From contig NZ_JACHON010000001.1 of NCBI RefSeq assembly GCF_014206945.1, forward strand, positions 3,574 through 67,573: a stretch of 64,000 bases of DNA. Direction: 5' to 3'. The position numbers and the translations under genes were made by a program. Below the pieces are notes generated by a model. The model saw only the letters and a program-made list of their open reading frames with translations. It made no database searches and was not told where the DNA came from. Of this stretch, positions 9,405 through 17,740 are shown one piece after another (the stretch's first letter is position 1; every line of letters starts with the position of its first letter). Origin of the DNA: Gracilibacillus halotolerans. Its GTDB lineage: Bacteria; Bacillota; Bacilli; Bacillales; Amphibacillaceae.

Positions 9405-10655
9405 TTAAGCGTAATGGCCTCCGATTTTTTTACTACGCTCACGGGTAATACCGGCATCCATGTAACTAGAGGCACGAAGTAGAGAAGTAGACCCATATTT
9501 ATCACGAATCGAGTCCATTACATAACCGATATCTTTTTTCTTTGTTTGATCGTAAAAAAGATTTAATTGCGTCTCGATATCTTCAAATAAATAAGTTAAA
9601 GCTACGGTTATTCGGCGAATATTACTTTTTTGATCATAGAATTCTTGGAATAATTGCAAGCAAACATCATATACGTCCATTGTTACATTGGTTGGAATAG
9701 GTATAGATCTAGAACGACTGAAACCACCAGTGTTATTGGCATATCCAATCGACAATTGAATGGTACGCCCAGCTTTATGATGCGTTCTTGATCGTTTACA
9801 TACCTCTTCACACAAATCAAGAATACTAATAAGTGCTTCTTCCGCCGTGTAGTCTCTTAGTAAGGTTATTCCATGACTGAAACCCTTCTGTTCATCAATT
9901 GATTCAAAGTCTTGATAAACAGGACTTAAGTCGACTCCCCAGGCGTGCCAATACAATTGTTCTCCTATAACCCCAAAACGTTTTTTGAGTCGTTCAAGAG
10001 GATAATTGGCAAGCTGTCCTAAGTAAAGAATGCCCATCCGATTCAAATGATGGGTTAACCGTTTCCCTATTCCCCATATTTTTTCAATAGGAACAGGCCA
10101 AAGCAATCGAGGTACATCTTCATAACGACATGTAGCAATACCTTTCTTTTTAGCATAAAGATCCATGACGACCTTTGCTAAAAATTTATTGTCTCCTATC
10201 CCAATCGCACAGGTTAATCCCATCGTGTCCAAAATTTCATCCTTAATCATTTGAGCGATATGTTCTGTACTACCGTAGAGTGGCTGGAGACCGTCTACCG
10301 TAATCCACATCTCATCAACGGAATAAGGATGAATTGCCTCTTTTGGGACATATTGATTAAGCAGTCGGGTGATTTCAATGGATACTTTAACATAATCCCC
10401 CATCTTAGCCTGAACAACATGAATATTAGGATCTTTAGGTAGTTCAAAGTAGCGACTAACATTGCTTACACCATATTTTTCTTTCAGTGCAGGAGAAGCT
10501 GCTAAAATAATACTACCAGAACGTTCTTTATCACCAACAACGGCTAACATTGCGCTCATCGGATCAAGGCCACGTTTTACACACTCAATACTTGCATAGA
10601 AGGAACGCATATCAATACAAAGTACTTCATGTCTTGGAAAATAAGAGTAATCCAT
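9405..10655 (-). CDS. Y-family DNA polymerase (UvrX/YqjW-like)
   Basis: Error-prone translesion polymerase of the UmuC/DinB fold, 416 residues. D15 in LCIDMRSFYASIE and D114-E115 in SVDEMWITV are the catalytic carboxylates; the helix-hairpin-helix region lies around WGIGKRLTHHL. Length and wording resemble the Bacillus UvrX/YqjW branch rather than DinB (Pol IV). The start ATG follows GCGAGGTG. The gene is monocistronic, and a LexA-type operator 23 bp ahead of the start codon indicates SOS control. UvrX and YqjW of B. subtilis lie in or beside prophage-like DNA, but no phage genes are seen here. Confidence 0.88.
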   Translation of the reverse strand: MDYSYFPRHEVLCIDMRSFYASIECVKRGLDPMSAMLAVVGDKERSGSIILAASPALKEKYGVSNVSRYFELPKDPNIHVVQAKMGDYVKVSIEITRLLNQYVPKEAIHPYSVDEMWITVDGLQPLYGSTEHIAQMIKDEILDTMGLTCAIGIGDNKFLAKVVMDLYAKKKGIATCRYEDVPRLLWPVPIEKIWGIGKRLTHHLNRMGILYLGQLANYPLERLKKRFGVIGEQLYWHAWGVDLSPVYQDFESIDEQKGFSHGITLLRDYTAEEALISILDLCEEVCKRSRTHHKAGRTIQLSIGYANNTGGFSRSRSIPIPTNVTMDVYDVCLQLFQEFYDQKSNIRRITVALTYLFEDIETQLNLFYDQTKKKDIGYVMDSIRDKYGSTSLLRASSYMDAGITRERSKKIGGHYA

Positions 10656-10677
10656 TATTGTTACACCTCGCCATTAA

Positions 10678-10691
10678 CGAACGTTTGTTCT
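10678..10691. promoter_or_regulatory. LexA (SOS) operator of the Y-family polymerase gene
   Basis: CGAACGTTTGTTCT matches the Bacillus LexA consensus CGAAC-N4-GTTC, with a perfect GAAC/GTTC core. It lies directly downstream of a minus-strand TACAAT -10 box at 10698-10693, covering the predicted transcription start, which fits repression. Confidence 0.75.
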
Positions 10692-10743
10692 TATTGTACG
10701 ACAGATAAATAAAAAATAAAAGAAGTATTTTTTTCCATGTGTA

Positions 10744-10758
10744 TGAGAAGAGTTCTCA
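10744..10758. promoter_or_regulatory. Fur-box-like palindrome
   Basis: TGAGAAGAGTTCTCA is a perfect palindrome around a central base and matches 10 of 14 specified positions of the 7-1-7 Fur box TGATAATNATTATCA. It abuts the -35 box of the following ABC ATPase gene. Confidence 0.5.
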
Positions 10759-10762
10759 ATTA

Positions 10763-10791
10763 TTGACTTTGGTGCAAAAACAACCTACACT
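10763..10791 (+). promoter_or_regulatory. Sigma-A promoter of the siderophore-type ATPase gene
   Basis: TTGACT (10763-10768), 17-bp spacer, TACACT (10786-10791). The gene starts at 10856. Confidence 0.6.
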
Positions 10792-10855
10792 TAAGATAGA
10801 GGATTTTGTACGTTAGAAGTTTCATGTACTTGCTAGCAGAAGGAGAGAAAACCGG

Positions 10856-11689
10856 ATGGAGACATTAATGGCGAAAGATTTAACATTGGGATACGGAGAA
10901 GATGTCATTATTGACCAATTAGATATAACTGTTCCAAAAGGTGAAATCACAGTATTTATTGGCGGTAATGGCTGTGGTAAATCAACTTTACTCCGTTCGC
11001 TAGCACGTTTATTAAGACCAAAGCAAGGTAATGTCGTGCTAAATGGAGAAGACATTGCTAAGGTACCTACAAAAGAAGTCGCAAAACAATTAGCTATTTT
11101 ACCTCAATCCCCAGTTAGTCCTGAAGGCTTAACAGTGGAAGAGCTGGTCAAACAGGGACGCCACCCATATAAAACGTTATTGAAGCGTTGGTCACAGGAA
11201 GATAATCAGGCAGTAAAGGAAGCATTAGAAGCGACGAATATGATGGAGTTAAAAGATAGAGAAGTAGATTCCTTGTCAGGGGGACAGCGCCAACGTGCAT
11301 GGATTGCAATGACATTAGCACAAGGAACGGAAACCATTTTATTAGATGAGCCCACTACTTATCTAGATATGACCCATCAGATTGAAATTTTAGATTTATT
11401 ATTTGAATTAAATGAGCAGAGAAAAAGTACAATTGTAATGGTATTACACGATTTAAACTTGGCATGTAGATATGCCCATCATATCGTGGCAATCAAAGAT
11501 AAAAATGTATATGCGCAAGGAAAGCCAGAAGAAATTATCAACTGTAAACTTGTGCACGATGTCTTTCAAATGAAGTGTGACGTATTGTATGACCCAATGT
11601 TCGGGACACCGATGTGTATACCGCATGGAAGAGGAAGATGTTTGATTAAAGAAGTCGTAGAAGACTCAAAAGAGAAGCAAGCAAACTAA
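10856..11689 (+). CDS. ABC transporter ATPase, iron-siderophore type (YusV/FecE-like)
   Basis: A cytoplasmic ATPase of 277 residues. Walker A GGNGCGKST has K42; the signature is LSGGQRQRAW and Walker B LLDEPTTYLD. Wording and length match siderophore and haem ATPases such as FecE and B. subtilis YusV. It stands alone: no permease or binding-protein gene is adjacent. That fits a YusV-like ATPase shared by several uptake systems encoded elsewhere. The late FGTPMCIPHGR segment with one cysteine is typical of this branch. A Fur-like palindrome upstream supports iron regulation. The function in iron uptake is inference from family and promoter. Confidence 0.8.
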   Translation: METLMAKDLTLGYGEDVIIDQLDITVPKGEITVFIGGNGCGKSTLLRSLARLLRPKQGNVVLNGEDIAKVPTKEVAKQLAILPQSPVSPEGLTVEELVKQGRHPYKTLLKRWSQEDNQAVKEALEATNMMELKDREVDSLSGGQRQRAWIAMTLAQGTETILLDEPTTYLDMTHQIEILDLLFELNEQRKSTIVMVLHDLNLACRYAHHIVAIKDKNVYAQGKPEEIINCKLVHDVFQMKCDVLYDPMFGTPMCIPHGRGRCLIKEVVEDSKEKQAN

Positions 11690-11692
11690 CTT

Positions 11693-11727
11693 CTGATTAT
11701 CCATCCCCGGATAATCAGTTTTTTATT
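11693..11727 (+). terminator. Terminator after the ABC ATPase gene
   Basis: CTGATTATCC (11693-11702) pairs perfectly with GGATAATCAG (11709-11718), followed by TTTTTTATT. Confidence 0.85.
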
Positions 11728-11913
11728 ACCTATAAGTGAAAGCCTACCCCCTTTTTGGCAATGTATGTAAAGAAGAAAATTCCCAAATTCACACTAAAGA
11801 TGTATATCCTTTAATCTAAATGGTTCTATAACTGAATACGTATGATTTGGTTTAAAAAACATACACTAGTAAAGGATTATTCAAATAGAATAGAACTAAT
11901 AGGAGTGAAGTAA

Positions 11914-12228
11914 ATGGGAAAGAAAACATACTATGTCAACATTGGCACACATGAAATATCTCAAATTCCCTATGGTGAAAATGCGATGTACACAATTGAA
12001 GCAGATGACATGGAAGTGTTCCAGTTAAGAGAAAAGTTTAATGATATTAATGATGCAGAAGTAGGTACGTACATTCGATCGCATATTCCATATGTCCCTT
12101 ATCATAAGGATGGGGAAAACGACTCATATGATAAAGGATTACAGGAGGCGATTCAACTTATATACCAATTAGGAAATGAAAAAACGAAGAAAGACTTAGA
12201 GGAGTTGGGATTATATAAACGTAAATAA
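11914..12228 (+). CDS. Small protein of unknown function
   Basis: 104 residues, soluble, acidic, no signal peptide. It opens with MGKKTYYVNIGTHEIS and ends in a charged helix. I do not recognise the family with confidence. The start follows AGGAGTGAAG at a good distance, and there is room for its own promoter upstream. Codon usage looks like that of its neighbours. No functional inference is made. Confidence 0.7.
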   Translation: MGKKTYYVNIGTHEISQIPYGENAMYTIEADDMEVFQLREKFNDINDAEVGTYIRSHIPYVPYHKDGENDSYDKGLQEAIQLIYQLGNEKTKKDLEELGLYKRK

Positions 12229-12318
12229 ATATTTGTCTCTATGTCTAAAATCACAATTATGTGTTTAAACTGATGATGGAAGGGAATTTAAGATAATGAG
12301 GACACGGGAGGGAGAAAC

Positions 12319-12945
12319 ATGAAAAAATACATCACGATTCTGACTTGCACCGTCCTTCTATTGTTGGTGAGCCTAACTGTAGTGATAAGCAATCAGCAAG
12401 AAGAGGTAAGTGCAGATAGCAACAATAGTAATATTATAAGAGAGCGTACTAATAAAGACATCCCAACTACTTTTAATTTAGGAAATAATCAGGAACATAT
12501 TCCTGCTTTAATAGAAAATACTCCAACTGAAGATCTAAGTGAGCAGGATGAAAAAACAGAAAAACTTACTGAGGGAAAAATTGTGGAACTAACAGAGGGA
12601 TTTATGGATACGTTAGTAGCAGAGACTGATAAAGACTATCGTTTAATAGAGTATGATACAATAGAAGAGTTAGAGAAAGCATTCCAAAAATATACACAGC
12701 CGGGGGTAGCAGATCCTTATATTAGTTTTTATTATGAAGAGAAAGACGGTGCACTGTATATCGTACCGACAGAAACGCCTCCATGGTTTGTGAAGGAAAA
12801 TGACTATACATTAAAAGAACTTTCTAATGATAAATACCTACTAACTCAGACTAATACAATAGAACTCTATGGAACTTATACGATACAAATAGAGTTTGAG
12901 TTAAATGAGGGAGAATGGAAAATTTCTCAAATACTGCATGAATAA
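12319..12945 (+). CDS. Exported or membrane-anchored protein of unknown function
   Basis: 208 residues. An N-terminal hydrophobic segment (about residues 4-24, after KK) forms a signal peptide or anchor with no lipobox cysteine at the usual place. A low-complexity, Asn/Glu/Thr-rich linker of about 60 residues follows. The C-terminal 100 residues form a mixed domain (FYYEEKDGALYIVPTETPPW) that may bind at the cell surface. It is followed 16 bp later by ytkD, so the two may be cotranscribed. Confidence 0.7.
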   Translation: MKKYITILTCTVLLLLVSLTVVISNQQEEVSADSNNSNIIRERTNKDIPTTFNLGNNQEHIPALIENTPTEDLSEQDEKTEKLTEGKIVELTEGFMDTLVAETDKDYRLIEYDTIEELEKAFQKYTQPGVADPYISFYYEEKDGALYIVPTETPPWFVKENDYTLKELSNDKYLLTQTNTIELYGTYTIQIEFELNEGEWKISQILHE

Positions 12946-12961
12946 AAAAGGCGAGTAAAAT

Positions 12962-13438
12962 ATGAAAACATTCTATGATTTTTATAACAATAAAGTTCAG
13001 CTATCTTTTTCAAATCCACAATTAGAGGAGAAAGCAAAGCATGTATGGGTTATTTGTCGCTATGAAGATCAGTGGTTACTAACAAAACATAGTGACAGAG
13101 GCTTAGAATTTCCGGGTGGAAAAGTAGAAGTAGGAGAAAAACCAGTAGAAGCGGCAGTCCGCGAAGTGAAAGAAGAAACTGGTGGAACTGTAAGAAATAT
13201 TGATTATTTAGGACAATATCTTGTTAAGGGTAAAAAAGAAACAGTCACGAAAAATATCTATTTTGCAGAGATTAGTTCCCTTGAAAAACAGGATACGTAC
13301 TATGAAACAGATGGTCCTGTTTTAATGAGGGAACTACCTCCTAACGTACAAAATAATGATAAATACAGTTTTATTATGAAAGATGACGTACTCAGTTATA
13401 GTATGGAAAAAATAAAAGAATTATATCAAATCAAATAA
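12962..13438 (+). CDS. ytkD: Nudix hydrolase YtkD (nucleoside triphosphatase)
   Basis: 158 residues, the same length as B. subtilis YtkD as I recall it. The full Nudix box is visible in GGKVEVGEKPVEAAVREVKE followed by ETGG, with the REVKEE metal-binding glutamates. Known YtkD proteins hydrolyse oxidised purine nucleoside triphosphates such as 8-oxo-dGTP and cap-like structures. Its position just ahead of metK is also seen in Bacillus. The terminator that follows separates it from metK. Confidence 0.85.
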   Translation: MKTFYDFYNNKVQLSFSNPQLEEKAKHVWVICRYEDQWLLTKHSDRGLEFPGGKVEVGEKPVEAAVREVKEETGGTVRNIDYLGQYLVKGKKETVTKNIYFAEISSLEKQDTYYETDGPVLMRELPPNVQNNDKYSFIMKDDVLSYSMEKIKELYQIK

Positions 13439-13442
13439 ATGA

Positions 13443-13476
13443 CTTTCCGTATAAATAGCTACGGAAAGTTTTTTTA
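13443..13476 (+). terminator. Terminator after ytkD
   Basis: CTTTCCGTA (13443-13451) pairs with TACGGAAAG (13460-13468), followed by a run of seven T. Confidence 0.88.
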
Positions 13477-13578
13477 TGGTGAATAAAGACGATTTACAAA
13501 ACAAAAGCCGTCTCATTGACAAAAATAAATAAATTCGATAGGATAACTTAATATGTGAGTAAATCACTCGGAATTATG

Positions 13579-13587
13579 TGATATAAT
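13579..13587 (+). promoter_or_regulatory. Extended -10 promoter of metK
   Basis: TGATATAAT is a perfect extended -10 element with no clear -35. A second candidate, TTGACA-17-TAGGAT, begins at 13516. The roughly 115-nt leader to metK holds a small hairpin (TCACCT at 13669 with AGGTGA at 13681) next to the ribosome site but no S-box features that I could recognise. Confidence 0.5.
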
Positions 13588-13706
13588 AGATTCGTGCATT
13601 TTTTTTTGAAAAGTTGTATAGTGGAACATGTAGAAAAATTATCAAAAAAATGAACGGTTATAGGATTGTCACCTAGTAGAAGGTGATTGAGGGAGGATAC
13701 AAAGAT

Positions 13707-14906
13707 ATGACTGAAAATAGAAGATTATTTACATCTGAATCTGTAACAGAAGGCCATCCAGATAAAATATGTGACCAAATTTCAGATGCTATATTAGACG
13801 AGATATTAAAGAAAGACCCTAATGCAAGAGTAGCATGTGAAACATCGGTTACCACTGGATTAGTCTTAGTATCAGGTGAAATTACAACAGCCACGTATGT
13901 AGATATACCAAAAATTGTTCGTCAAACGATCAAAGAGATTGGCTATACACGGGCAAAATATGGCTTTGATGCAGATACATGTGGTGTCTTAACAGCTATT
14001 GATGAGCAATCACCTGATATTGCGGGTGGTGTTGATCAGGCGTTAGAAGCTAGAGAAGGAAACATGACAGATGAAGAAATTGAAGCAATCGGTGCAGGTG
14101 ACCAAGGGTTAATGTTTGGCTATGCTACAAACGAAACACCTGAATTGATGCCATTACCTATTAGTCTTGCGCACAAATTAGCGAAGCGTTTATCCGATGT
14201 AAGAAAAGATAAGACATTAGACTACTTACGTCCAGATGGAAAAACACAGGTAACCGTGGAATACGACGAAAATAACAAGCCATTACGTGTTGATACGATT
14301 GTTGTTTCGACACAGCATCATCAAGACATTACATTAGAACAAATACAGAAAGATATTAAAGAGCATGTAGTTAATCCTGTAGTCCCGGAAAATTTAATTG
14401 ATGAGAATACTAAATATTTTATTAATCCTACAGGCCGTTTTGTTATTGGTGGACCACAAGGCGACGCTGGACTAACAGGTCGTAAAATTATTGTAGATAC
14501 GTATGGTGGATTTGCACGTCATGGTGGCGGAGCTTTCAGTGGAAAAGATGCTACTAAAGTAGACCGTTCAGCAGCGTATGCAGCACGTTATGTCGCGAAA
14601 AACATTGTCGCTGCTGGTTTAGCGGAAGAGTGTGAAGTACAATTAGCGTATGCGATTGGCGTTGCTCAGCCAGTTTCTATTTCAGTGAATACATTTGGTA
14701 CTGGTAAACATAGCGAGGAAGCATTAGTAAAAGCGATACGAGAAAATTTTGACTTACGACCAGCTGGCATTATTAAAATGTTAGATTTACGTAAGCCACT
14801 CTATCGTAATACGGCAGCTTATGGCCACTTTGGAAGAACAGATATTACATTCCCTTGGGAAAAAACAGACAAAGTAGAGCAGCTACAGACATCTCTAATT
14901 AATTAA
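13707..14906 (+). CDS. metK: S-adenosylmethionine synthase MetK
   Basis: Makes SAM from methionine and ATP, 399 residues. Visible signatures are [16 protein letters not shown] (ATP/Mg binding), [12 protein letters not shown] (the nearly invariant family hexapeptide region), and [19 protein letters not shown] (phosphate loop). The ATG at 13707 lies ten bases behind GGGAGG; a GTG eight codons earlier lacks a good site. It is monocistronic between two terminators. In B. subtilis metK is controlled by a SAM-I riboswitch; here the leader looks too short and lacks the motif. Confidence 0.97.
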   Translation: MTENRRLFTSESVTEGHPDKICDQISDAILDEILKKDPNARVACETSVTTGLVLVSGEITTATYVDIPKIVRQTIKEIGYTRAKYGFDADTCGVLTAIDEQSPDIAGGVDQALEAREGNMTDEEIEAIGAGDQGLMFGYATNETPELMPLPISLAHKLAKRLSDVRKDKTLDYLRPDGKTQVTVEYDENNKPLRVDTIVVSTQHHQDITLEQIQKDIKEHVVNPVVPENLIDENTKYFINPTGRFVIGGPQGDAGLTGRKIIVDTYGGFARHGGGAFSGKDATKVDRSAAYAARYVAKNIVAAGLAEECEVQLAYAIGVAQPVSISVNTFGTGKHSEEALVKAIRENFDLRPAGIIKMLDLRKPLYRNTAAYGHFGRTDITFPWEKTDKVEQLQTSLIN

Positions 14907-14912
14907 TGAGCA

Positions 14913-14952
14913 AAACCAAGTACTTCTTATTTTGAAGCACTTGGTTTTTTTA
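14913..14952 (+). terminator. Terminator after metK
   Basis: AACCAAGT and ACTTGGTT flank an inner CTTC/GAAG pairing, followed by a T-run reaching 14951. Confidence 0.85.
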
Positions 14953-14977
14953 CATAATGATGAAAAATAGCAATATC

Positions 14978-15171
14978 AGATAACCCTTTTTCAAAATCGG
15001 ATAAGTCCAGTGAACATTAGATACCCCTTCTTCAAAATCGCATAAGTCTGGTGAACATTAGATAACCGTTTTTCAAAATCGGATAAGTCCGGTGAACATT
15101 AGATAACCGTTTTTCAAAATCGGATAAGTCCGGTGAACATTAGATAACTCCCTCTCAAAATCGGATAAGTC
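14978..15171. repeat. Array of about 4.7 direct copies of a 41-bp repeat
   Basis: Units begin at 14978, 15019, 15060, 15101 and 15142, each 41 bp apart; the last stops after about 30 bp. The two central copies (15060 and 15101) are identical over the 41 bp; outer copies diverge. Each unit contains two half-motifs, one ending in CAAAATCGG and one containing ATAAGTC then GTGAACATT. No protein-coding frame is supported. Together with the opposed array at 15235 this fills most of the 480-bp gap between metK and the HAD gene. Confidence 0.85.
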
Positions 15172-15234
15172 AGAAGTCAAGAAATAGTTAAGACTTTTTC
15201 ATGTGTAATCATCTATCCGATATTAGACGGTTAG

Positions 15235-15308
15235 AATCTAATGTTAAACGTGACAATCGAATGTTCAGAAGTAAAAATCTAATGTTAAACGTGACAATCT
15301 AATGTTAC
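15235..15308. repeat. Second repeat array, opposite orientation, same 41-bp period
   Basis: The stretch AATCTAATGTTAAACGTGAC begins at 15235 and again at 15276, exactly 41 bp apart, with intermediate half-units such as ATCGAATGTTCAGAAGT at about 15256. The recurring core ATCTAATGTT is the reverse complement of AACATTAGAT, which spans the unit joins of the array at 14978-15171. The two arrays therefore belong to one family in opposite orientations, separated by about 60 bp. Confidence 0.7.
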
Positions 15309-15385
15309 TTGCGTTATGTTTTTAATTAAACGTAAATATTTTAAGAGAAAAGTATATAAATCATAGAGAATGAGGAGGGGTTGAC

Positions 15386-15922
15386 TTGTCAAAAGCTATA
15401 TTTATTGATCGGGATGGGACGATAGGAGGAAGTAACAAAGTATTGTATCCCAACGAATTTGTACCCTATCCATACATGCATGATGCTATTAGGAAATTAA
15501 AAGAGGCAGGTTATGCTATCTATGCGTTTTCTAATCAACCAGGAATTTCAAAAGGTGAGGTAACTATAGAAGATTTTGAAAAAGAGCTAAAAGGATATGG
15601 TTTCGATAACGCATATATTTGTCCCCACACCCACCAGGATAAATGTTCTTGTAGAAAGCCATCTCCATATATGTTACAAAAAGCAGCAAACGACAATGCT
15701 TTAGAACTAGAGAAATGTATTGTTATAGGGGATAGATGGACAGATATGTTAGCAGCACATGAAGCAGGGTGTAAAAAAGTATTAGTAAAGACAGGCGCAG
15801 GCCAAGAAACATATGAACTATATAATCAAAAAGTGTATTTTGGAAAATATGCAGAAGTTACCCCTGAATATGTTGCAGACGATTTACTTAAAGCAGCGGG
15901 GTGGATTGTAATGAATCCTTAA
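15386..15922 (+). CDS. HAD-IIIA family hydrolase (GmhB/HisB-N-like phosphatase)
   Basis: 178 residues. IFIDRDGTIGG gives the nucleophile D8 and acid D10; FSNQPGIS is motif II; the cysteine/histidine loop CPHTHQDKCSCRKPSP is the zinc-binding insert of this subgroup; VIGDRWTDMLAA holds the metal-binding aspartates. Relatives dephosphorylate heptose bisphosphate or histidinol phosphate, but no heptose or histidine genes are near, so the substrate is open. The start is a TTG at 15386 behind GAGGAGGGG. It follows the repeat arrays and appears monocistronic. Confidence 0.82.
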   Translation: MSKAIFIDRDGTIGGSNKVLYPNEFVPYPYMHDAIRKLKEAGYAIYAFSNQPGISKGEVTIEDFEKELKGYGFDNAYICPHTHQDKCSCRKPSPYMLQKAANDNALELEKCIVIGDRWTDMLAAHEAGCKKVLVKTGAGQETYELYNQKVYFGKYAEVTPEYVADDLLKAAGWIVMNP

Positions 15923-15931
15923 GTATTAGGT

Positions 15932-16017
15932 ACCCGCTTACTTCTTGAAACTAGAAATAAAAAACTTAATTAGGGTAAGCGGTGTTGCGTGCAAGTTCTG
16001 TAAGTTGCGCTTACCCC
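15932..16017. terminator. Alternating inverted repeats, probable terminator of ytoA
   Basis: Three related arms alternate: CCCGCTTAC (15933-15941), GGGTAAGCG (15973-15981) and CGCTTACCC (16008-16016). The middle arm can pair with either outer arm. On the minus strand the 16016/15973 stem is followed by TAATTAAG and then TTTTTTATTT, so it can end ytoA transcription. Confidence 0.5.
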
Positions 16018-16030
16018 ATTCACTGATCTA

Positions 16031-16549
16031 TCATTCACCAGCATTTATTGATTTATAATACTGTCCTTTTTCCACATAATCTTGTTGAATCCGTTGCATT
16101 TCTTCTATGTCTTTATCGGTTAATTCTCGCACTACCTTCACCGGACTCCCGAACGCTAACACACCAGGAGGAATTTTCTTTCCAGGAGGAACGAGACTAC
16201 CCGCACCAATAAAAGCACCTTCACCAATCTCAGCACCATCTAAAATAATAGAACCCATACCGATTAAAGAATTTTCCCGCAATGTGCAGGAGTGAAGGGT
16301 AACTTGATGACCTACCGTTACATTGTCCTCGATAATGAGTGGAATATTAGGACTTTGATGAAGGAGGGATAAATCTTGTACATTCGAATTATTACCAATA
16401 CGGACTGGTGCTACGTCTCCTCGGATAACAGTTTGAAACCAAATGCTAGAGTTTCTTCCAATAGTTACATCTCCAGTAATAACAGCATTAGACGCGATAA
16501 ATGTTGTATTGTCGATTTTAGGAGTTTTTCCTTTATATTCATAGATCAT
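16031..16549 (-). CDS. ytoA: Gamma-carbonic-anhydrase-like hexapeptide protein YtoA
   Basis: 172 residues forming a left-handed beta-helix: repeated hexapeptides such as ITGDVTIG, VRIGNNSNVQD, LIEDNVTVGHQV and LIGMGSIILDG, ending in an alpha helix. The histidines in LLHQSP, VGHQVTLHSC match the metal ligands of gamma-class carbonic anhydrases. B. subtilis YtoA is nearly the same length and also lies close to ytpB and metK. Enzymatic activity is unproven for this branch. It is transcribed divergently from ytpB. Confidence 0.85.
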   Translation of the reverse strand: MIYEYKGKTPKIDNTTFIASNAVITGDVTIGRNSSIWFQTVIRGDVAPVRIGNNSNVQDLSLLHQSPNIPLIIEDNVTVGHQVTLHSCTLRENSLIGMGSIILDGAEIGEGAFIGAGSLVPPGKKIPPGVLAFGSPVKVVRELTDKDIEEMQRIQQDYVEKGQYYKSINAGE

Positions 16550-16616
16550 TTGTGATAACCTCCTATATAGATAGTATCTTCATCTTATCATATGTATTCA
16601 AAGTGAGGGAGAAAAT

Positions 16617-17699
16617 TTGTCAAAGGTTACTCCAAAACATGCCCCTATCTTAATGAAGCATGTTTATCATAAACTATTCCCGCAAGTAAACGAAGAACTT
16701 CAGTATTGGAAAAATAAAGCAGATCAAATACCAAATCAAGAACTAAGGAATCAAGCGCTTGCCAGTATAGAATCGAAAAAGTTTCACTGTCAAGGTGGAA
16801 GTGTATATAGTCTTCTAGCCGGTTCCAGATGGATGGAAGCAATTCGGTTTATCGTTAGTTACCAAACAATTAGTGATTATTTGGATAATTTATGTGATCG
16901 AAGTACTTCACTCGATCCTCAAGACTTTCGTATGCTTCATACATCAATGGAGGATGCCTTGAGCCCTTCAGAACCGTTAAAAAATTACTATGCCTATCGC
17001 GAGGAACAAGATGATGGTGGTTATTTACATGAGCTCGTTCGAACATGTCAAACAACACTTCAACAAATTCCCAATCTAAATGAATTTCAGCCGTATCTTC
17101 TTCAATTAGAGATGCTTTATAGTGATCTACAAGTACATAAGCACGTTAAGGAAGAAGAAAGAATACCACGACTTGAAAAATGGTATCAAACACATCAAGA
17201 AAAATGGCCAATGCTCACATGGTATGAATTTTCGGCATGTGCAGGATCAACTTTAGGAATATTTTGTCTCATCTCCTATGCGTTGGATGGAAAAATGTCC
17301 TCTAACATAGCAGAGAAAATATTCGAAGGTTATTTCCCATTCATGCAGGGTCTCCATATTATGTTGGATTATTTTATTGACCAAGATGAAGATCGGGAAG
17401 AAGGAGATTTGAATTTTTGTAATTATTACGAAAATGATGAAGAATTGGAAAAACGTCTTCTTTACTTTATCGAAGAAACAGGATCCAAGGTACAGGATTT
17501 GCCTGACTCATCTTTTCATGAAATGGTACAACAAGGTTTAATTGGATTATATTTAGCGGATCCGAAAGTTAAACATATGAAACAGTTCAAGCCAACGGTA
17601 AAGCGATTAATAAAAACATGCGGTAGAAAATCAAGATTTTTCCATTGGAATATAAGAGTATATAATCGGTTAGCTGGAAGGTATAGAGAGGCTAATTAA
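16617..17699 (+). CDS. ytpB: Tetraprenyl-beta-curcumene synthase YtpB
   Basis: 360 residues, DUF2600 terpene cyclase. Converts all-E tetraprenyl diphosphate (heptaprenyl in some hosts) to beta-curcumene-type terpenes, precursors of the spore-associated sesquarterpenes (sporulenes). HCQGGSVYSLLA near the N-terminus and the acidic DYFIDQDEDREEGDLNFCNY in the C-terminal half are the family's conserved stretches; the latter probably binds Mg-diphosphate. The start is a TTG at 16617 behind GAGGGAG. The squalene-hopene-type cyclase SqhC that acts next is not in the window. Confidence 0.88.
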   Translation: MSKVTPKHAPILMKHVYHKLFPQVNEELQYWKNKADQIPNQELRNQALASIESKKFHCQGGSVYSLLAGSRWMEAIRFIVSYQTISDYLDNLCDRSTSLDPQDFRMLHTSMEDALSPSEPLKNYYAYREEQDDGGYLHELVRTCQTTLQQIPNLNEFQPYLLQLEMLYSDLQVHKHVKEEERIPRLEKWYQTHQEKWPMLTWYEFSACAGSTLGIFCLISYALDGKMSSNIAEKIFEGYFPFMQGLHIMLDYFIDQDEDREEGDLNFCNYYENDEELEKRLLYFIEETGSKVQDLPDSSFHEMVQQGLIGLYLADPKVKHMKQFKPTVKRLIKTCGRKSRFFHWNIRVYNRLAGRYREAN

Positions 17700-17704
17700 T
17701 GTTA

Positions 17705-17740
17705 ACAAGTCGCATCTAAAGGGATACGACTTGTCTATTT
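17705..17740. terminator. Terminator between ytpB and ytqB
   Basis: ACAAGTCG (17705-17712) pairs with CGACTTGT (17727-17734), followed by CTATTTTCG on the plus strand. The genes are convergent and the hairpin abuts the ytqB stop codon. Confidence 0.6.

Noticed and set aside
9405-10655. Prophage origin of the Y-family polymerase
   Set aside because: Relatives occur in phage regions, but no phage structural, integrase or attachment sequences are visible on either side.
13594-13706. SAM-I riboswitch before metK
   Set aside because: The leader lacks the conserved S-box segments I know and is short; no such feature is claimed.
14978-15308. Repeat arrays as a CRISPR
   Set aside because: The 41-bp units are direct neighbours with no unique spacers, diverge along the array and have no cas genes nearby.
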